Shown in pieces: positions 21,505-32,704 of a stretch of 64,000 bases of DNA. How positions within the stretch are numbered: position 1 is the first letter of the stretch; the number at the start of each line of letters is the position of its first letter. The notes under the pieces were generated by a model that ran no database searches, was not told where the DNA came from, and was given only the letters and a program-made list of their open reading frames with translations. The position numbers and the translations under genes were made by a program. Source of the DNA: Pogonophryne albipinna (lineage: Eukaryota > Chordata > Actinopteri > Perciformes > Artedidraconidae); NCBI GenBank assembly GCA_028583405.1, contig CM053249.1, forward strand, positions 39,777,759 through 39,841,758, in the 5' to 3' direction.

Positions 21505-22005
21505 TACGATCCCGGCGTCAGCAGCAGGAGGAGAGCGCGGCTGCCGGGTCGGAGCGGGCATGGGAGACGGAGGACGATGATGAGGACGGGTCCTGGGTGG
21601 GCCCAGCGGCTCCTGCGGCTTCGGGGTCGGCCAGTGAACCAGGGCGAGAGGAGTTCCTGGTGGCGGAGCTCCGGGAACTACAGACTTCGGTTCCGGTTGG
21701 TGGTCAGTTTCCTCAATCGGACTCCGGTGGCCAGCCTGATCGGCCGCCGCCTGGGTGGAGGCACTGTGCGGTGCAGAGATTCCACAGTACCAGTGCGGTG
21801 AGGACATGCGAACTGTTTGTTGCGGTTTGGACGCATTGCCAAAGCGTGGAGGTGGCTGCTTGCCTTTCCAGGTTGCCGCACATCGCCAACCTTGGGGAGG
21901 GAGAGGATAATGTGACGGAGCGGATCACATGAGTGACTGACTCCGCCACTGACACACACGCACGCACGCACGCACACACACACACACGAGCGGGCCATAC
22001 TCCTC
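21505..22005 (+). mobile_element. Gypsy-like gag start (right part)
   Basis: Continues the element cut at 11323. A GC-rich reading frame (from 21505, codons for RSRRQQQEESAAAGSER and on to WRHCAVQRF) is acidic then hydrophobic-poor, as in a gag N-terminus. It fades near 21930 into an ACGC/AC microsatellite (21950-21990). No capsid or zinc-knuckle motif is present, so the assignment relies on continuity with the LTR-like left part. Confidence 0.4.
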
Positions 22006-22013
22006 AACCTGTC

Positions 22014-22265
22014 CGCCATAAATTCCTCAGAGGACGGATACCTGAACCGTAGTGTCAGGCTAGCTTAGCGATAAATACACACAGAGTTGTATTCTCCTCC
22101 CCCTGTCGGCCCTAAAAGCTTCAGAGGGCGGATACCTGAGCTCCGTAGCGTTCCACTAGCGTTAGCAGGACATTCTCCTCCCCCTGTCGGCCCTAAAAGC
22201 TTCAGAGGGCGGATAGCTGGGCTCCGTAGCGTCCAGCTAGCTTAGTGATAAATACACACAGAGTT
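22014..22265. repeat. Tandem repeat with about 110-bp unit
   Basis: The phrase cccctgtcggccctaaaagc followed by ttcagagggcggata recurs at about 22101 and 22180. A diverged first unit starts at 22010, and taaatacacacagagttgta occurs at 22071 and 22250. It leads directly into the repeat shared with 6917. Confidence 0.7.
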
Positions 22266-22686
22266 GTAGCGACCAGAGAGGGGGGGAGGGATATATCCAG
22301 TCTCTGATAGTGTTACGTTATTATGAGAGTGCTCTGTTTGATTCTGAAATTGTATATATTTATATAAATATATATAAGTGTGTGTGTGTCCGCATCTGTA
22401 GCCTGTTATTGTCTCATTATACCGCACTGTGAATGAATTAAAAGTCAATATATAAGTGGTCATGAACACATCTGTCCATCAGACAGAGGGCTGCTGTGCC
22501 TCCTGTCATCATTAATGGACGTCTCTTTAAAATGACCGCTCAGAGGAGAGGAGTTCTCATTGCTCTAACCGCCTGCTGCTTCCCCTCCTCTCTCCTCGGT
22601 TCCCCTCCTCGGCTCCTCCGCTCGCATCTCCTGTGGGCGGGACTAAGTCTCGAGGATAGGAGTCGAGGAGGGGAGTTAGAGAAATG
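22265..22686. repeat. Interspersed repeat shared with 6917-7400
   Basis: Second copy: gcgaccagagagg, tatatccagtctctga, cgcatctgtagcctgttatt, ccgctcagaggagaggagtt and ggactaagtctcgagga in the same order. It stops just before the N-terminal exon of the DUF6729-like gene, whereas the first copy continues into the SET-like exon. Confidence 0.75.
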
Positions 22687-22706
22687 AGAAAGGGCCCAGG
22701 GGTGCA

Positions 22707-22854
22707 ATGGAGCTACTCAAACACATTGAAGATTGCCATATTTCGAGCACCAGCAGGAGTGAAAAACATCAGCCACCACAACACACCTCTGCACCACCAC
22801 AACACACCTCTGCACCACCACAACACACGTCTGCACCACCACAACACACCTCTC
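22707..22854 (+). pseudogene. N-terminal exon piece of DUF6729-like gene
   Basis: The ATG at 22707 opens a frame (MELLKHIEDCHISS) that runs into PPQHTSA repeats from a 21-bp minisatellite. The LTR element cuts it at 22855, and the same repeat and the same frame resume at 29812. The ATG is the first in this frame after the upstream repeat; an earlier exon is possible. Confidence 0.5.
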
Positions 22855-23672
22855 TGTAAGGGAAACTTCTGTGTAGCAATGCAGTGGGAGTCACCGACTC
22901 AGGAAAGAGATACGGGAAGAGCAGGAGCTTTGATGTCAAACACTGATGGTTTATTTGGAGTTTCGGCCGGAGGATTCACATCACAAGTCACAGCAGTCAC
23001 GATCTGACTGCACGGTAGAGTTGCCACGTCAATTCTGAAGAACTCTACCACAGACCCATGTATTTAGCTAGTTCCGAGAGCATCATCAACATGCTGCATA
23101 ACAAGATACAATCATAACACCTCTATCAGCTGACGTCAACAGGCAGGAACATAGAATCATAACACCTCTATCAGCTGACGCCAACAGGCAGGAACATAGA
23201 ATCATAACACCTCTATCAGCTGACGCCAACAGGCAGGAACATAGAATCATAACACCTCTATCAGCTGACGCCAACAGGCAGGAACATAGAATCATAACAC
23301 CTCTATCAGCTGACGCCAACAGGCAGGAACATAGAATCATAACACCTCTATCAGCTGACGCCAACAGGCAGGAACATAGAATCATAACACCTCTATCAGC
23401 TGACGCCAACAGGCAGGAACATAGAATCATAACACCTCTATCAGCTGACGCCAACAGGCAGGAACATAGAATCATAACACCTCTATTAGCTGACGCCAAC
23501 AGGCAGGAACATAGAATCATAACACCTCTATCAGCTGACGCCAACAGGCAGGAACAGGGAGACAGAACACTGAGAGCACAGCAGCCAAGGTTACGAGGTG
23601 CGTGTGCTCAGTCAAGACAGTTTGAACTGATAAACTGGGTCAAAGTTATGGGCCTTGGAAAATATTTCCTAA
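22855..23672 (-). repeat. 3' LTR of the 22.9-29.8 kb element
   Basis: On the plus strand it starts tgtaagggaaacttctg and ends atatttcctaaca. It contains ten tandem 45-bp units. It closely matches 28994-29811 apart from scattered substitutions and small indels. Confidence 0.9.
23111..23560. repeat. 45-bp minisatellite in 3' LTR (10 copies)
   Basis: Unit atcataacacctctatcagc, then tgacg(t/c)caacaggcagg and aacataga. The period is exactly 45, so all frames stay open and give false repeats of 15 residues. Only the first copy has the palindrome TGACGTCA; the other nine read TGACGCCA. Confidence 0.95.
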
Positions 23673-26600
23673 CAGTCCTCTCTTTTTATCAATTTTGATA
23701 ATCTAAAAACCTTAGTCTCATAATATTTTGTTCAATACTTAAATCAATGGGAATCTTCAGATTTGAGTGTGGACTTACACAACATCAATTACATCAATAA
23801 CAATCACATTAAGATTGAAACATTCAATCACAATGATTGATACAGCCAATCATAATAGAAAAATCATCTCTCATCAGTGTTTTGATCATCTTTTGTCAAA
23901 AGCATAATAATGAACACACATAAAACACAGGTGCACAATAGCAAAAGTATTTGTTTTGGGCCAAAACAGAAATTAATCCAGTACTTGAAACATCATTGTA
24001 GGTCTTTCTGTGCATGGATAATACATTAAAGAGTAGTGTTGTTAAGCCTGATTGCTGGACGATTAAGGATATTAACATTATCTGTGATAATAGTAGAAAT
24101 ATCTTATTATTCAATACTTTATAATCTGAAAATATTAATTAATGAATTTTGTTTAGTGCGAAAGTGTAATCTGATCCGGGAAAAATATATTAATTACCAC
24201 TATTCAACACATGTCTGGTCATTGGAAATATAAAAACAGTCATTAATTGGACATCTGTAAACATCCAAGGTATAAAATCAATTCAAAGTTCATTTTTGTA
24301 CGAGAGCTGGAAGAACATGTCCTTCAGTCTTTCTGACTCGTTCTCCTCCTCTCTTTATGACAACGAGTGTCTGGTGTGTAAAGGCATCCTGATACTGTAG
24401 ATTAGCACTGAGGTGCTGATTGGCTCAAACTCTTCTTCATCAGAGCGCCATATTTCAACCCCCCAATTGCTCTGCTTTTGTGTGGCTCATTCAGTGAGCA
24501 CTGTAGCTGATCCCCCCAGTGAAATGGAGGCTCATCTGCCTGCATTCCTTCTGCTATCTGCTTGAGAGGAGTGCAACTGCCTATTCCAAGTGGCACATCC
24601 AGGTCTCCCCCCGTGATGGGAGAGGTTAGGAAGACATCAAACTCCTCCAAGAAACAAGGAACCTTGTAGCCTCTGAAGCCCTCGCTCGTCCCGCAGGGTT
24701 GTCTGCCTGAGCCCACCCAGCAGAAAGATGAAGAAGCATCCCATCTCATCAGAAAGTTGAAGATTAGAATCCTCTCATCTCGAACGACCTCGTGCCTCCT
24801 TGCCCGTGGCTGGGGTGCTCTCTGCAGCCGGAGAGTGTGATCCTCTCTCTCTGACCCTTGGCCTTCAGAGCTGTCCTAGTTAATGGGTTAACACTTGATA
24901 GGGATGTTTTCCTGAGTGAAGACAACTCAAGGTAATGGATTAGCACATTATCATTCAATTACAAAAATAGGATAGGCCCCTCAGAATTATTTGGGAGCCT
25001 TCCTGACACATGCACATGCATAAATGTAAGGTTTGTGTTAGTCATTTAACATGCAAGAATCATATACTCATCAGTCCAAAGCAGAGACATGTTATTGTAA
25101 TTTAAAGGTGAGCTTGTCCCTGTGGATATAACCCCTTCTCAATGATTCTAAATGTTATATTAATTCACCATTTACCGTTTGATAAAAGATTAGTTTATCA
25201 GAAATATTTTCTTTTTTCTCTTCCATAAAACAGGTTTGAGAAATAAATGTTCCAATATAAAATCAATTACACAATATAATTGACTCTTCCCTCCCTTTTC
25301 TTACATATGTCACATATGAAATAATAACTTAGGAGTCTATTTAAGCATGGTGTAGTTTATAATCTATTACTCGAGAAGACTCAGTATCACCTGTGTGCAG
25401 CTTACAAAAAAACAATTGTGAGAAGCATATATTAAGCAGGAAATGCATACCTTTGTTGAAAAACAAAGCATATCTGATTTGGGAGGAAAAGCTTCATCCC
25501 CCTTAACATCTGAGTCACTACTGATGGCATAGCATGAATGGAATTGGGTGTCTGAGGGTGTCACTACTGAGAAATGTCAAACAAATTCAAAACCTTACAT
25601 TTGAAAACAGGTTTGCATTCCTCCACTTAAGGTGACGTTATCATTGGAAACAATAAAAACGAATTGTTTTGATGTAGAATCTATAAATTGAATCGTCAGA
25701 GCAGAACAGAATGGTTGTATTGTAGCCTGAGTTCCGTGCAGCCTCTAGTTTCACCAGGTGGAAACATGGTCCATATAATGTGAATACATGTAGAACTAAG
25801 AGGCCCCTGACATGAGGCCTATTTTAAAAATAGTAGGGGCTTTTAACAGCTTGCCAACTTACAGGCATCCTCTGCATAGCAGTATGAATAGCCTTAAAAA
25901 AACAAAAAACACTGTGGTAACGAGAGTCATATTTCTGAACCAAATGCCCTAAGTGAAGCCGTTAGTCTCATCTGACTGACCCAATGGTTGGTGCTGGTAT
26001 GACAATGAGGCTTCCAAGTGTTCAAAGCAGATGTCAAGCTTTCAGTTCATGGCTCGGTGGGGGGGAGCAGACCCACGTGAGACAGTATCAACGGCTGTAA
26101 TGTTCAGTTTGAGGAGCGTCATTCTCTCTGGGAGCAGGAAATGGTGTCCATTCTCGGACCAGACCATTAATGTCATCTCATGTAGAGCAGCCATAGAATC
26201 TCTGTGACTGCACTCAGCCGGACTGTAGCAGGGCAGAACTGGGTGACTCTCAGTGAAGCCGTCCAAGGCCATAGACAAAATGGAACCACGTACTAACAAA
26301 AAGGACACAGGGCCATCAATGTCTCTCTTTACCTTTGGCCTAATCATAAAACAAATCAGTGGGAAAAATGTGGAACACTAATCCATCATGTGAAATGTTG
26401 AGTTAATCTAAATAATTACTTATGGGTTGAAATCAAATTAACATTAACATTAGAACTAAAGTCAGTCAAAATTGGACTTGCACGGATCAGAATCTAAGCA
26501 ATACACCAGCTCTGTAACGAAAAGGATAACAAGATTAGGTACCTTACGGGAGTGTTAAAACACCCAAACATGCACACGTATCTTATTCTAGTAGAGATTA

Positions 26601-26753
26601 GAGGACAAGTCTAATGTTGTGAACAAAATTATCAAGTCAAAGTTATTTTATTTATTCTATGTTATTTACCACATTTAATTTAATAATTAATAATTACTAA
26701 TAACTTTAAAGAAGGCAACAATTTAGAATTTGGATAAGGTGAATACTTATCCA

Positions 26754-26825
<72 letters not shown>

Positions 26826-28993
26826 TTGTCTGCCCAAGGTTTAAAACATTTGGGACAGCAGTGAGAATGTTATGAGAACCAATATGTTGCTTAGACTAAA
26901 CTCGAAGGAAGCTAGACTGGAACATTTTAAATAAATCAAAACACTTGCACATTAATTAAATACATTTGACATTTAGCTTGAGCTGGGTTCAATACTTTTC
27001 TTTATTGTATTTAAATTGGGCTCGAGTAGAACCCCTGGATTTGGCTTGCAACACAAAGTGATACTGATCTCTGTAGGACTTGGAAGTGTCATGATTCAAA
27101 GTGTGGGCCTGTGAAAGAGAGGCCCTTGGAAAACAGCATCTATTTTTTAACTGTAATTACTTATTTTAAAGAGATTGCAACATTATACTTTTTAAAGAAT
27201 TGCTCAATTAATTTAACACATTTATTATGCACACAATAAAAACTTCAACAAATATATTGATCCTGGCTTAACCAGCGACCTTTACTCTGTTGTTCATAAG
27301 CTCGGTTTCAGAAAACTTGTCGGTAGTTTAACAACTATTTTAATTTTAGTAATGTCTATGGAGACCAATTGGTTGATACGAGAAATAATTTGAAGCAGTT
27401 TAATAAAGAATGTTAAACTATTTTTAAAACTGTAATTGAACTTCAACTTATATCAATTATCTGATTCCAGTGGCCAGTTGGAATAGATAATCAACAAAGT
27501 TTCCATTTTGCAGCAACAGCGCAAAAGGTTTCAACAACAATTAGTATTATGTCTGAGTCTAGTTCTGTCTTATCTGCTTTGTTTCAGAATGTGTTCAATA
27601 CACTACATTTGTATTCATTATTACCATACAATACATAGATTAAGAATAAATGAAACAAATAATACAACATTGACCTAAAAAACAAACAGATTTTGCAACC
27701 CTGATCTCCTCAGGCAGGTCTTTACGACCAGCAGTGATGCCTCTGAGGGTCTCGGGGCGCAGGACGGGGCTTAGGGTTTATACAAGGTCACAAACATTAA
27801 CATACCAGCAATACCATTTAAGAATGGATTCTTAAAGCAATATAATCTTCTTTTCTTCTTACACCTACAGCGCACACCCTGACCAGTGGGCTTCTTGTTT
27901 ACATTTTCCTCTGCACACTCAGATGCAGGACATCAAAACACTCTTTTGCTATTTATTTTTATTTTGCAGCACATTTATACTATAATATATAATTTTGCTT
28001 TACATCTTTACATTATTTATTTTTCTCAAGTCATTTACTTTTGGTGAGATAACTAAAGGTTAGTTCATTTTACCCTGTCTATGGACTGATTCATTATTAG
28101 TTGTTTCAAAACATACACAAGACGGCGGGTAGACAAACCAATATAGACCCCCCATACAAACAAACATGAACTCATAATAAACACCAGCGCGACAGCAAAG
28201 CTCATCCAGCTCAATTTAGTCCGAATTAAGAGGTTTCAAAGGGGGTGTGGAATTGTAGATGGGGCGCCTTGACTCACCCACCCTTGTATACAAGTCATAG
28301 ATCGGTGCCTGAAAGCCGAAGTGGAGTCGAAAGAGATGAGTTTTCAGTCTGCGCGTCTTACCATGCACGTAGAAAAACGGTCACAAACAACGAGTGCTTT
28401 TAGACCATCTCGTTTTTAATAGAGACGGCGGTGGTGTGAGTTAAAGCTATAGACAAAAGGCTGTGACTTTCTCCCTCTCAGCTGCACTTCTCCAGCCCCA
28501 CAAACACGGGGAGGTTTTACACACACACACCCGCGGCTGCAGCTGGAGCCGTGTTTTTTTACAGAGAGGCGATAGCAGTAATATCTCCGGCTGCTTATTT
28601 TCAACTGCTAGTGTTGGCCGCTGAAAAACCCCAGAATTCGGCGATTTGTCCAATACAAATCTTTACATTGCTTTCACACAGAAGCTCCACTTTACTGATG
28701 CCTTTCTTTTAAGGTCTCTCTAAACATGAGCTGTGTATGCTTGTATGGCACTTCCGTCCCGAGCAGCTACACAGAGGAAATCAGCCAGGACTGAGTCCCC
28801 AGACACTGATCCCCTGGGTTTATTATCCCCAAATGTTCATTAACCAAAAAACGAAACACAGCCGCTCAGTTTCACAGGTAATTTTAGGATAACGTCAATC
28901 ACAGATTCTAGTAAGGCAATGTCCAAATGTAGATTTGAACTCACACTTACCAGTTCTGAAGATTTGTTGGTATCCTGCCGACAACGCCAATTT
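23673..28993 (-). other. Interior of the LTR element, no assigned gene
   Basis: AT-rich DNA. Two minus-strand frames were considered as env-like remnants: 24402-24749 (115 codons, Cys and Trp present) and 26042-26347 (101 codons, a basic KVKRD site and NIT glycosylation sequon). Neither has a motif that would identify it. A (TG)n microsatellite is at 26756-26822. No protease, reverse transcriptase or integrase motif was seen in any frame. Confidence 0.5.
26756..26822. repeat. (TG)n microsatellite
   Basis: About 33 uninterrupted TG dinucleotides followed by cgcgc. Confidence 0.97.
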
Positions 28994-29811
28994 GTAAGGG
29001 AAACTTCTGTGTAGCAATGCAGTGGGAGTCACCGACTCAGGAAAGAGACACGGTAGAGCAGGAGCTTTGATGTCAAACACTGATGGTTATTTGGAGCTTC
29101 GGCCGGAGAATTCACATCACAAGTCACATTAGCCACGATCTGACTGCACGGTAGAGTTGCCACGTCAATTCTGAAGAACTCTACCCCAGACCCATGTATT
29201 TAGCTAGTTCCGAGAGCATCATCAACATGCTGCATAACAAGATACAATCATAACACCTCTATCAGCTGACGTCAACAGGCAGGAACATAGAATCATAACA
29301 CCTCTATCAGCTGACGTCAACAGGCAGGAACATAGAATCATAACACCTCTATCAGCTGACGCCAACAGGCAGGAACATAGAATCATAACACCTCTATCAG
29401 CTGACGTCAACAGGCAGGAACATAGAATCATAACACCTCTATCAGCTGACGTCAACAGGCAGGAACATAGAATCATAACACCTCTTATCAGCTGACGTCA
29501 ACAGGCAGGAACATAGAATCATAACACCTCTATCAGCTGACGCCAACAGGCAGGAACATAGAATCATAACACCTCTATCAGCTGACGTCAACAGGCAGGA
29601 ACATAGAATCATAACACCTCTATCAGCTGACGTCAACAGGCAGGAACATAGAATCATAACACCTCTATCAGCTGACGCCAACAGGCAGGAACAGGGAGAC
29701 AGAACACTGAGAGCACAGCAGCCAAGGTTACGAGTTGCGTGTGCTCAGTCAGGACAGTTTGAACTGATAAACTGGGTCAAAGTTATGGGCCTTGGAAAAT
29801 ATTCCCTTACA
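28994..29811 (-). repeat. 5' LTR of the 22.9-29.8 kb element
   Basis: On the plus strand it starts tgtaagggaaacttctg (28994) and ends atattcccttaca. It holds ten 45-bp units (29249-29695), one with an extra t (ctcttatcag, about 29483). Transcription would run to the left, so the units lie in the upstream, U3-like half of the LTR. Confidence 0.9.
29249..29695. repeat. 45-bp minisatellite in 5' LTR with CRE-like sites
   Basis: Ten copies. Seven carry the palindrome TGACGTCA, the consensus cAMP response element bound by CREB/ATF factors; three carry TGACGCCA. Repeated CRE-like sites in U3 suggest an enhancer array. Confidence 0.9.
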
Positions 29812-30823
29812 CTCTCCACCACCACAACACACCTCTGCACCACCACAACACACCTCTGCACCACCACAACACACCTCTGCACCACCACAACACACCTCTG
29901 CACCACCACAACACACCTCTGCACCACCAACACAACACACCTCTCCACCACCAACACAACACACCTCTCCACCACAACGGCCACAACCTCCTCCTCTTTT
30001 TCACACATCTCCATATCTCGTCCATCTGAGGCCGCCGGAGGTGAATTGGGTGAGTTTTTTCCCCAAACAGTTCAGGAAGATCATCAAACCAGCCGACCAG
30101 GAGTGGATTGCGATGTGTCTCTACGAGCCCACAGGACAGCTTAGGCAACAGTTTCCCAGAACTGGTTCCATCCCCCAAATCCACCGAAACCTACAACTGC
30201 TCCACCTGAACCCATGAACTACAACAGGCAGCGGATGTTTATGTGGGTACGATGAGGATGTGGGGTATTCCACTGAAGTGCCCTCAGTGCGGTACGAAGA
30301 TGCATCACTCAGGAATATACACTAAGGTACGGGAAGTCATCGACCTTGATTCACGGTACTACTTGGTCGGCGGTGACTATCCTCGGTGCAGTAAGTGCAT
30401 GATCCCTGTGTGTCCTTGGAGTACGCATTTATTGGTTCAGTTAGATCCTGCTCACAGGAACAGGTTTCCTGCAGTTCTCACAGCACAGCTGACTCTGGAC
30501 AGGAAGTGTGTGACCATGCTTAAACCTCGGACTGTAGGGAACAGCTCCAGCTACCTGCAGCAAGCACTGGAGGAAGTCCACAGCGAGGAGTGGGCAAGGC
30601 ATACAATAGAGTACTTGGCTGACTGTGAGCTCCACAAAAAGAGGAGCACAATGACTCAATCTGATGTAGCAGTCTATATGCGTCCACCACGCTTCAGCCC
30701 CCTACCTCTAGCACAGTGGTTTGAGACGGTCCATGCCAATGAGATCCTGGGTCATCTGGAGGAGATGAAGGGTATAATTACATCCACATATGGCAGGATC
30801 TTAAAACTGGACTCCACAAAGAA
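29812..30823 (+). pseudogene. DUF6729-like gene: proline-rich and Cys-rich N-terminal exon (frameshifted)
   Basis: The frame begins with the 21-bp repeat (PPQHTSA) after the LTR, then a segment FFPKQFRKIIKPADQEWIA. After two one-base shifts (near 30145 and 30249) come MRMWGIPLKCPQCGTKMHH and SGIYTKVREVIDLDSRYYL, then CSKCMIPVCPWS. The CPxC..H and CSKC pairs look like zinc ligands. The rest (AQWFETVHANEILGHLEEM) is helical. The order 'PxQFRKI..PxDxxWI, RxFxWxP..MW, CPxCG' is what I know as DUF6729. The exon ends at STKK before a GTGCAG donor (30824). It is part of a larger spliced gene with exons up to 44299. Its reading frame is destroyed here, so this copy cannot make the full protein as drawn. 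Confidence 0.6.
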
Positions 30824-30893
30824 GGTGCAGAAAAATATTTTGTTCTATGTTTTAATTGATTATCATGAGTTAGACTTGATTATGTTTTTATAG

Positions 30894-31107
30894 ATCACTA
30901 AGAAACTTGCCGGGGCCATTTCAGACACGGCCACATGGATGACAAACGTCAGTAATGAATGTGGCGAGGTTCTGAACTGTGTCCTAACCACTGGTGAGGG
31001 AGCTGGTCTAGAGGACTTGTGCCAAGGAATCGTCAAGCGCTACCAAGACGCTGGGGAGCCAGAGCCAGAAGTCATATATGTTGACCGAGGTTGCTGCAAC
31101 GAGACAG
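30894..31107 (+). pseudogene. DUF6729-like gene, exon with VDRxCC motif
   Basis: Acceptor tttttatag before atcactaag, donor gagacag then GTATTA. The frame reads ITKKLAGAISDTATWMTN.. to EVIYVDRGCCNETG. The 'VDR-CC' motif ending a predicted strand suggests the first catalytic Asp of an RNase H-fold transposase-like domain; this is inference. Confidence 0.6.
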
Positions 31108-31754
31108 GTATTAGGCGGTTTGACTGTTTGTGTATCATTGTGTTATTTATTGCACGCACAAAATGAAAACCTTTTCAAACATGTAAACATAAGACTCTTC
31201 TTGTTTAGAATAAGGTACTTCATTCTAAATGAATACCACCAGTCTAAGATTGTACATCTTTGATTTCTTTCCCCACTTCCCTTGCCTCAAATCTAAGGAA
31301 GAGACATAAGGAGAGAGGATTCAGTGCAAAAGGCATTTAAAAAAGAGACATCCTTTTAAACCATTTAAAATTAAATTTGATGCAGCATCATATGTGTATT
31401 TCATTTATGTATATTGTTTACTTTGTATTCAAACTGCAACGTGGCATAAGGTGACAATTACATATTACCAACATTTGTATTATTATTATTATTTTACACA
31501 GGACACACACATTCATATATTAAGGTGTGTGTCCTGGATGAGACGAGGAGGCACAAATAAGAAGGGTCTTTTGACATTCCCACTTCTTCTAAACCATCAA
31601 TTGCCATTCCCTGCCTTTCCACCAGATGCTCTCCTGCTTTCCACCTGATATTCTGCTCATTCAACTACTTACCTGGTCTTCCCTCATCAGTCACGTTTAC
31701 ATTTGTATTTTAATAACATGCTTACATTCACACCTTGTTTTTTTATTTGCACAG
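31108..31754 (+). other. Intron of DUF6729-like gene
   Basis: AT-rich. A piece at 31500-31640 (gacacacacattcatatatt and gtgtgtcctggatgagacg) forms a small inverted repeat around ggacacacac. No exon is confidently placed in it. Confidence 0.4.
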
Positions 31755-31905
31755 GTTTAACCCCGGTTCTAGTTTGGTTTCGACCTTGGAAAACACAGGT
31801 TAAATTGGATATTTTCCACTTGATGAGGCGATTCACAACTGGTCTAACTACAGAACACCATCCCCTGTATGGCACTTTCTGTTCCAAAATGTCGAGCTGC
31901 ATTTT
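31755..31905 (+). pseudogene. DUF6729-like gene, exon with LDIFHLMRRF motif (3' truncated)
   Basis: Acceptor tttgcacag. The frame reads LTPVLVWFRPWKTQVKLDIF, then HLMRRFTTGLTTEHHPLYG, and is cut at about 31905. 'VxLDIxHxMRRF' is a plausible second catalytic strand. Sequence after 31905 changes to a different, AT-rich repeat piece ending in a hAT-like terminus, so the exon's 3' half and the next exons are missing. Confidence 0.6.
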
Positions 31906-31969
31906 GAGAGGGTCGCTTTCATTGATACGTTTTGCACCCCGGGCGGGCCGTTGTTTTGATATTCCACCA

Positions 31970-32084
31970 ATGTGAAAAAAAGAAATATATATATAAAAAA
32001 AAATTGTATTTCGCGACCCACCTATCACATCTCTGCGCCCCACCAGTGGGGCGCGCCCCACACTTTGAGAAACGCTGCTCTAAA
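31970..32084. mobile_element. hAT-like 3' end fragment
   Basis: cgcgacccacctatcacatc..gcgccccacactttgagaaacgctg resembles the right end of common hAT elements (inverted cagcgtttctcaaagtg). The left end was not identified. It probably marks the insertion or deletion that removed part of the neighbouring exon. Confidence 0.55.
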
Positions 32085-32153
32085 GGAATACCCTTTCCGT
32101 CCAATGTGAAATGCTGTGGTTTTTCTGAAATGCTGTAGTGTCTTGCATTTCAG

Positions 32154-32704
32154 GGCCACCGTACTCTTCTGTGGAGAGCTTCCATCGGCATCAGAACACC
32201 TTCATCCCGGGTAAAAATAATATAGATAAAAAATTCTGCTTTTGAATTGTCACAAAAACAGTCTCAAGTGTATGATAGATTGCACACATGGGGAAAAGTG
32301 CACACGCACATGTACATGCTTGAAGGGAGTTCCAGATGGAACATGAATCCAGCCCATGCAGCTGTACATGTGAGTGGTGCTTCACAAACGAGGATCTACG
32401 ATGTCCGACTGAAGAGTAATTTAAATGCCCTCAGCAAGAGAGTTCTTGGTTGTGCGCTACTACCAGAATTCATCCCCCCTGGGAAACCTACTGGTAAGTC
32501 ACTTCGGGACACCCCATTTTCACTGCAACTAGGCCTTTCTTTTCTTGTTCTTTTTAGTAGCAACTTGTCTATTCCTCCAAATTTAAACATTTTCTTTTTC
32601 ATAATTTATTTTATGGCAGGTGAGCGTATTGCTGTGGAATATTTGCTGGCTCAGTCTGACAGAGGAGATCTGCTGGGTCCACAACAGCACAGGGAACTTG
32701 GCAC
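32154..32704 (+). pseudogene. DUF6729-like gene, three exons
   Basis: Exon 32154-32210 (GPPYSSVESFHRHQNTFIPG; donor GTAAAA). Exon about 32283-32493 (HTHMYMLEGSSRWNMNPAHA to EFIPPGKPTG; donor GTAAGT). Exon from 32620 (GERIAVEYLLAQSDRGDLLG), which is interrupted by a hAT element at 32705 and continues for about 50 bases after 33902. 'SVESFHRHQ' and 'LEGSSRWN' are conserved-looking blocks that would carry the last acidic residue (Glu in ESFH) of a DDE-like centre. The middle exon acceptor is uncertain. Confidence 0.6.

Larger units (their letters stand above)
22855..29811 (-). mobile_element. LTR retroelement, 6.96 kb, no recognisable gag/pol
   Basis: Two LTRs of about 818 bp flank a 5.3-kb interior, with 5-bp duplications CTCTC (22850-22854 and 29812-29816). 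The LTRs begin TG and end CA on the element strand. The minus orientation follows from a polypurine tract (aaaaagagaggac, minus strand, 23673-23685) next to the 3' LTR and a leader with ttggcgttgtcggcagg next to the 5' LTR. A splice-donor-like CTGGTAAGTG lies in the leader (about 28943-28952). The interior has only short frames, so this is probably a non-autonomous or heavily decayed copy that moved with proteins supplied elsewhere. Confidence 0.85.

Noticed and set aside
21493..22019. Several overlapping minus-strand frames
   Set aside because: GC-rich DNA opposite the Gypsy-like gag start and an AC microsatellite; they look like chance frames.
23086..23544. Long minus-strand open frame of 15-residue repeats
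   Set aside because: It is a by-product of a 45-bp minisatellite in an LTR; a period divisible by three keeps all frames open. The same applies at 29222-29681.
23111..23560. CRISPR-like regular array
   Set aside because: Units are contiguous without unique spacers, lie in a retroelement LTR of a vertebrate-type genome, and have no cas genes nearby.
24402..24749. Minus-strand 115-codon frame as retroviral env
   Set aside because: No cleavage site, fusion peptide or membrane segment; kept only as a possibility to test.
26042..26347. Minus-strand frame with KVKRD and an N-glycosylation sequon as env
   Set aside because: One basic site and one sequon are not enough in a 101-codon frame without neighbours.
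29745..30184. Cys/Val-rich minus-strand frames opposite the 21-bp repeat
   Set aside because: Antisense of a CCACCACAACA repeat; no domain and no independent evidence.
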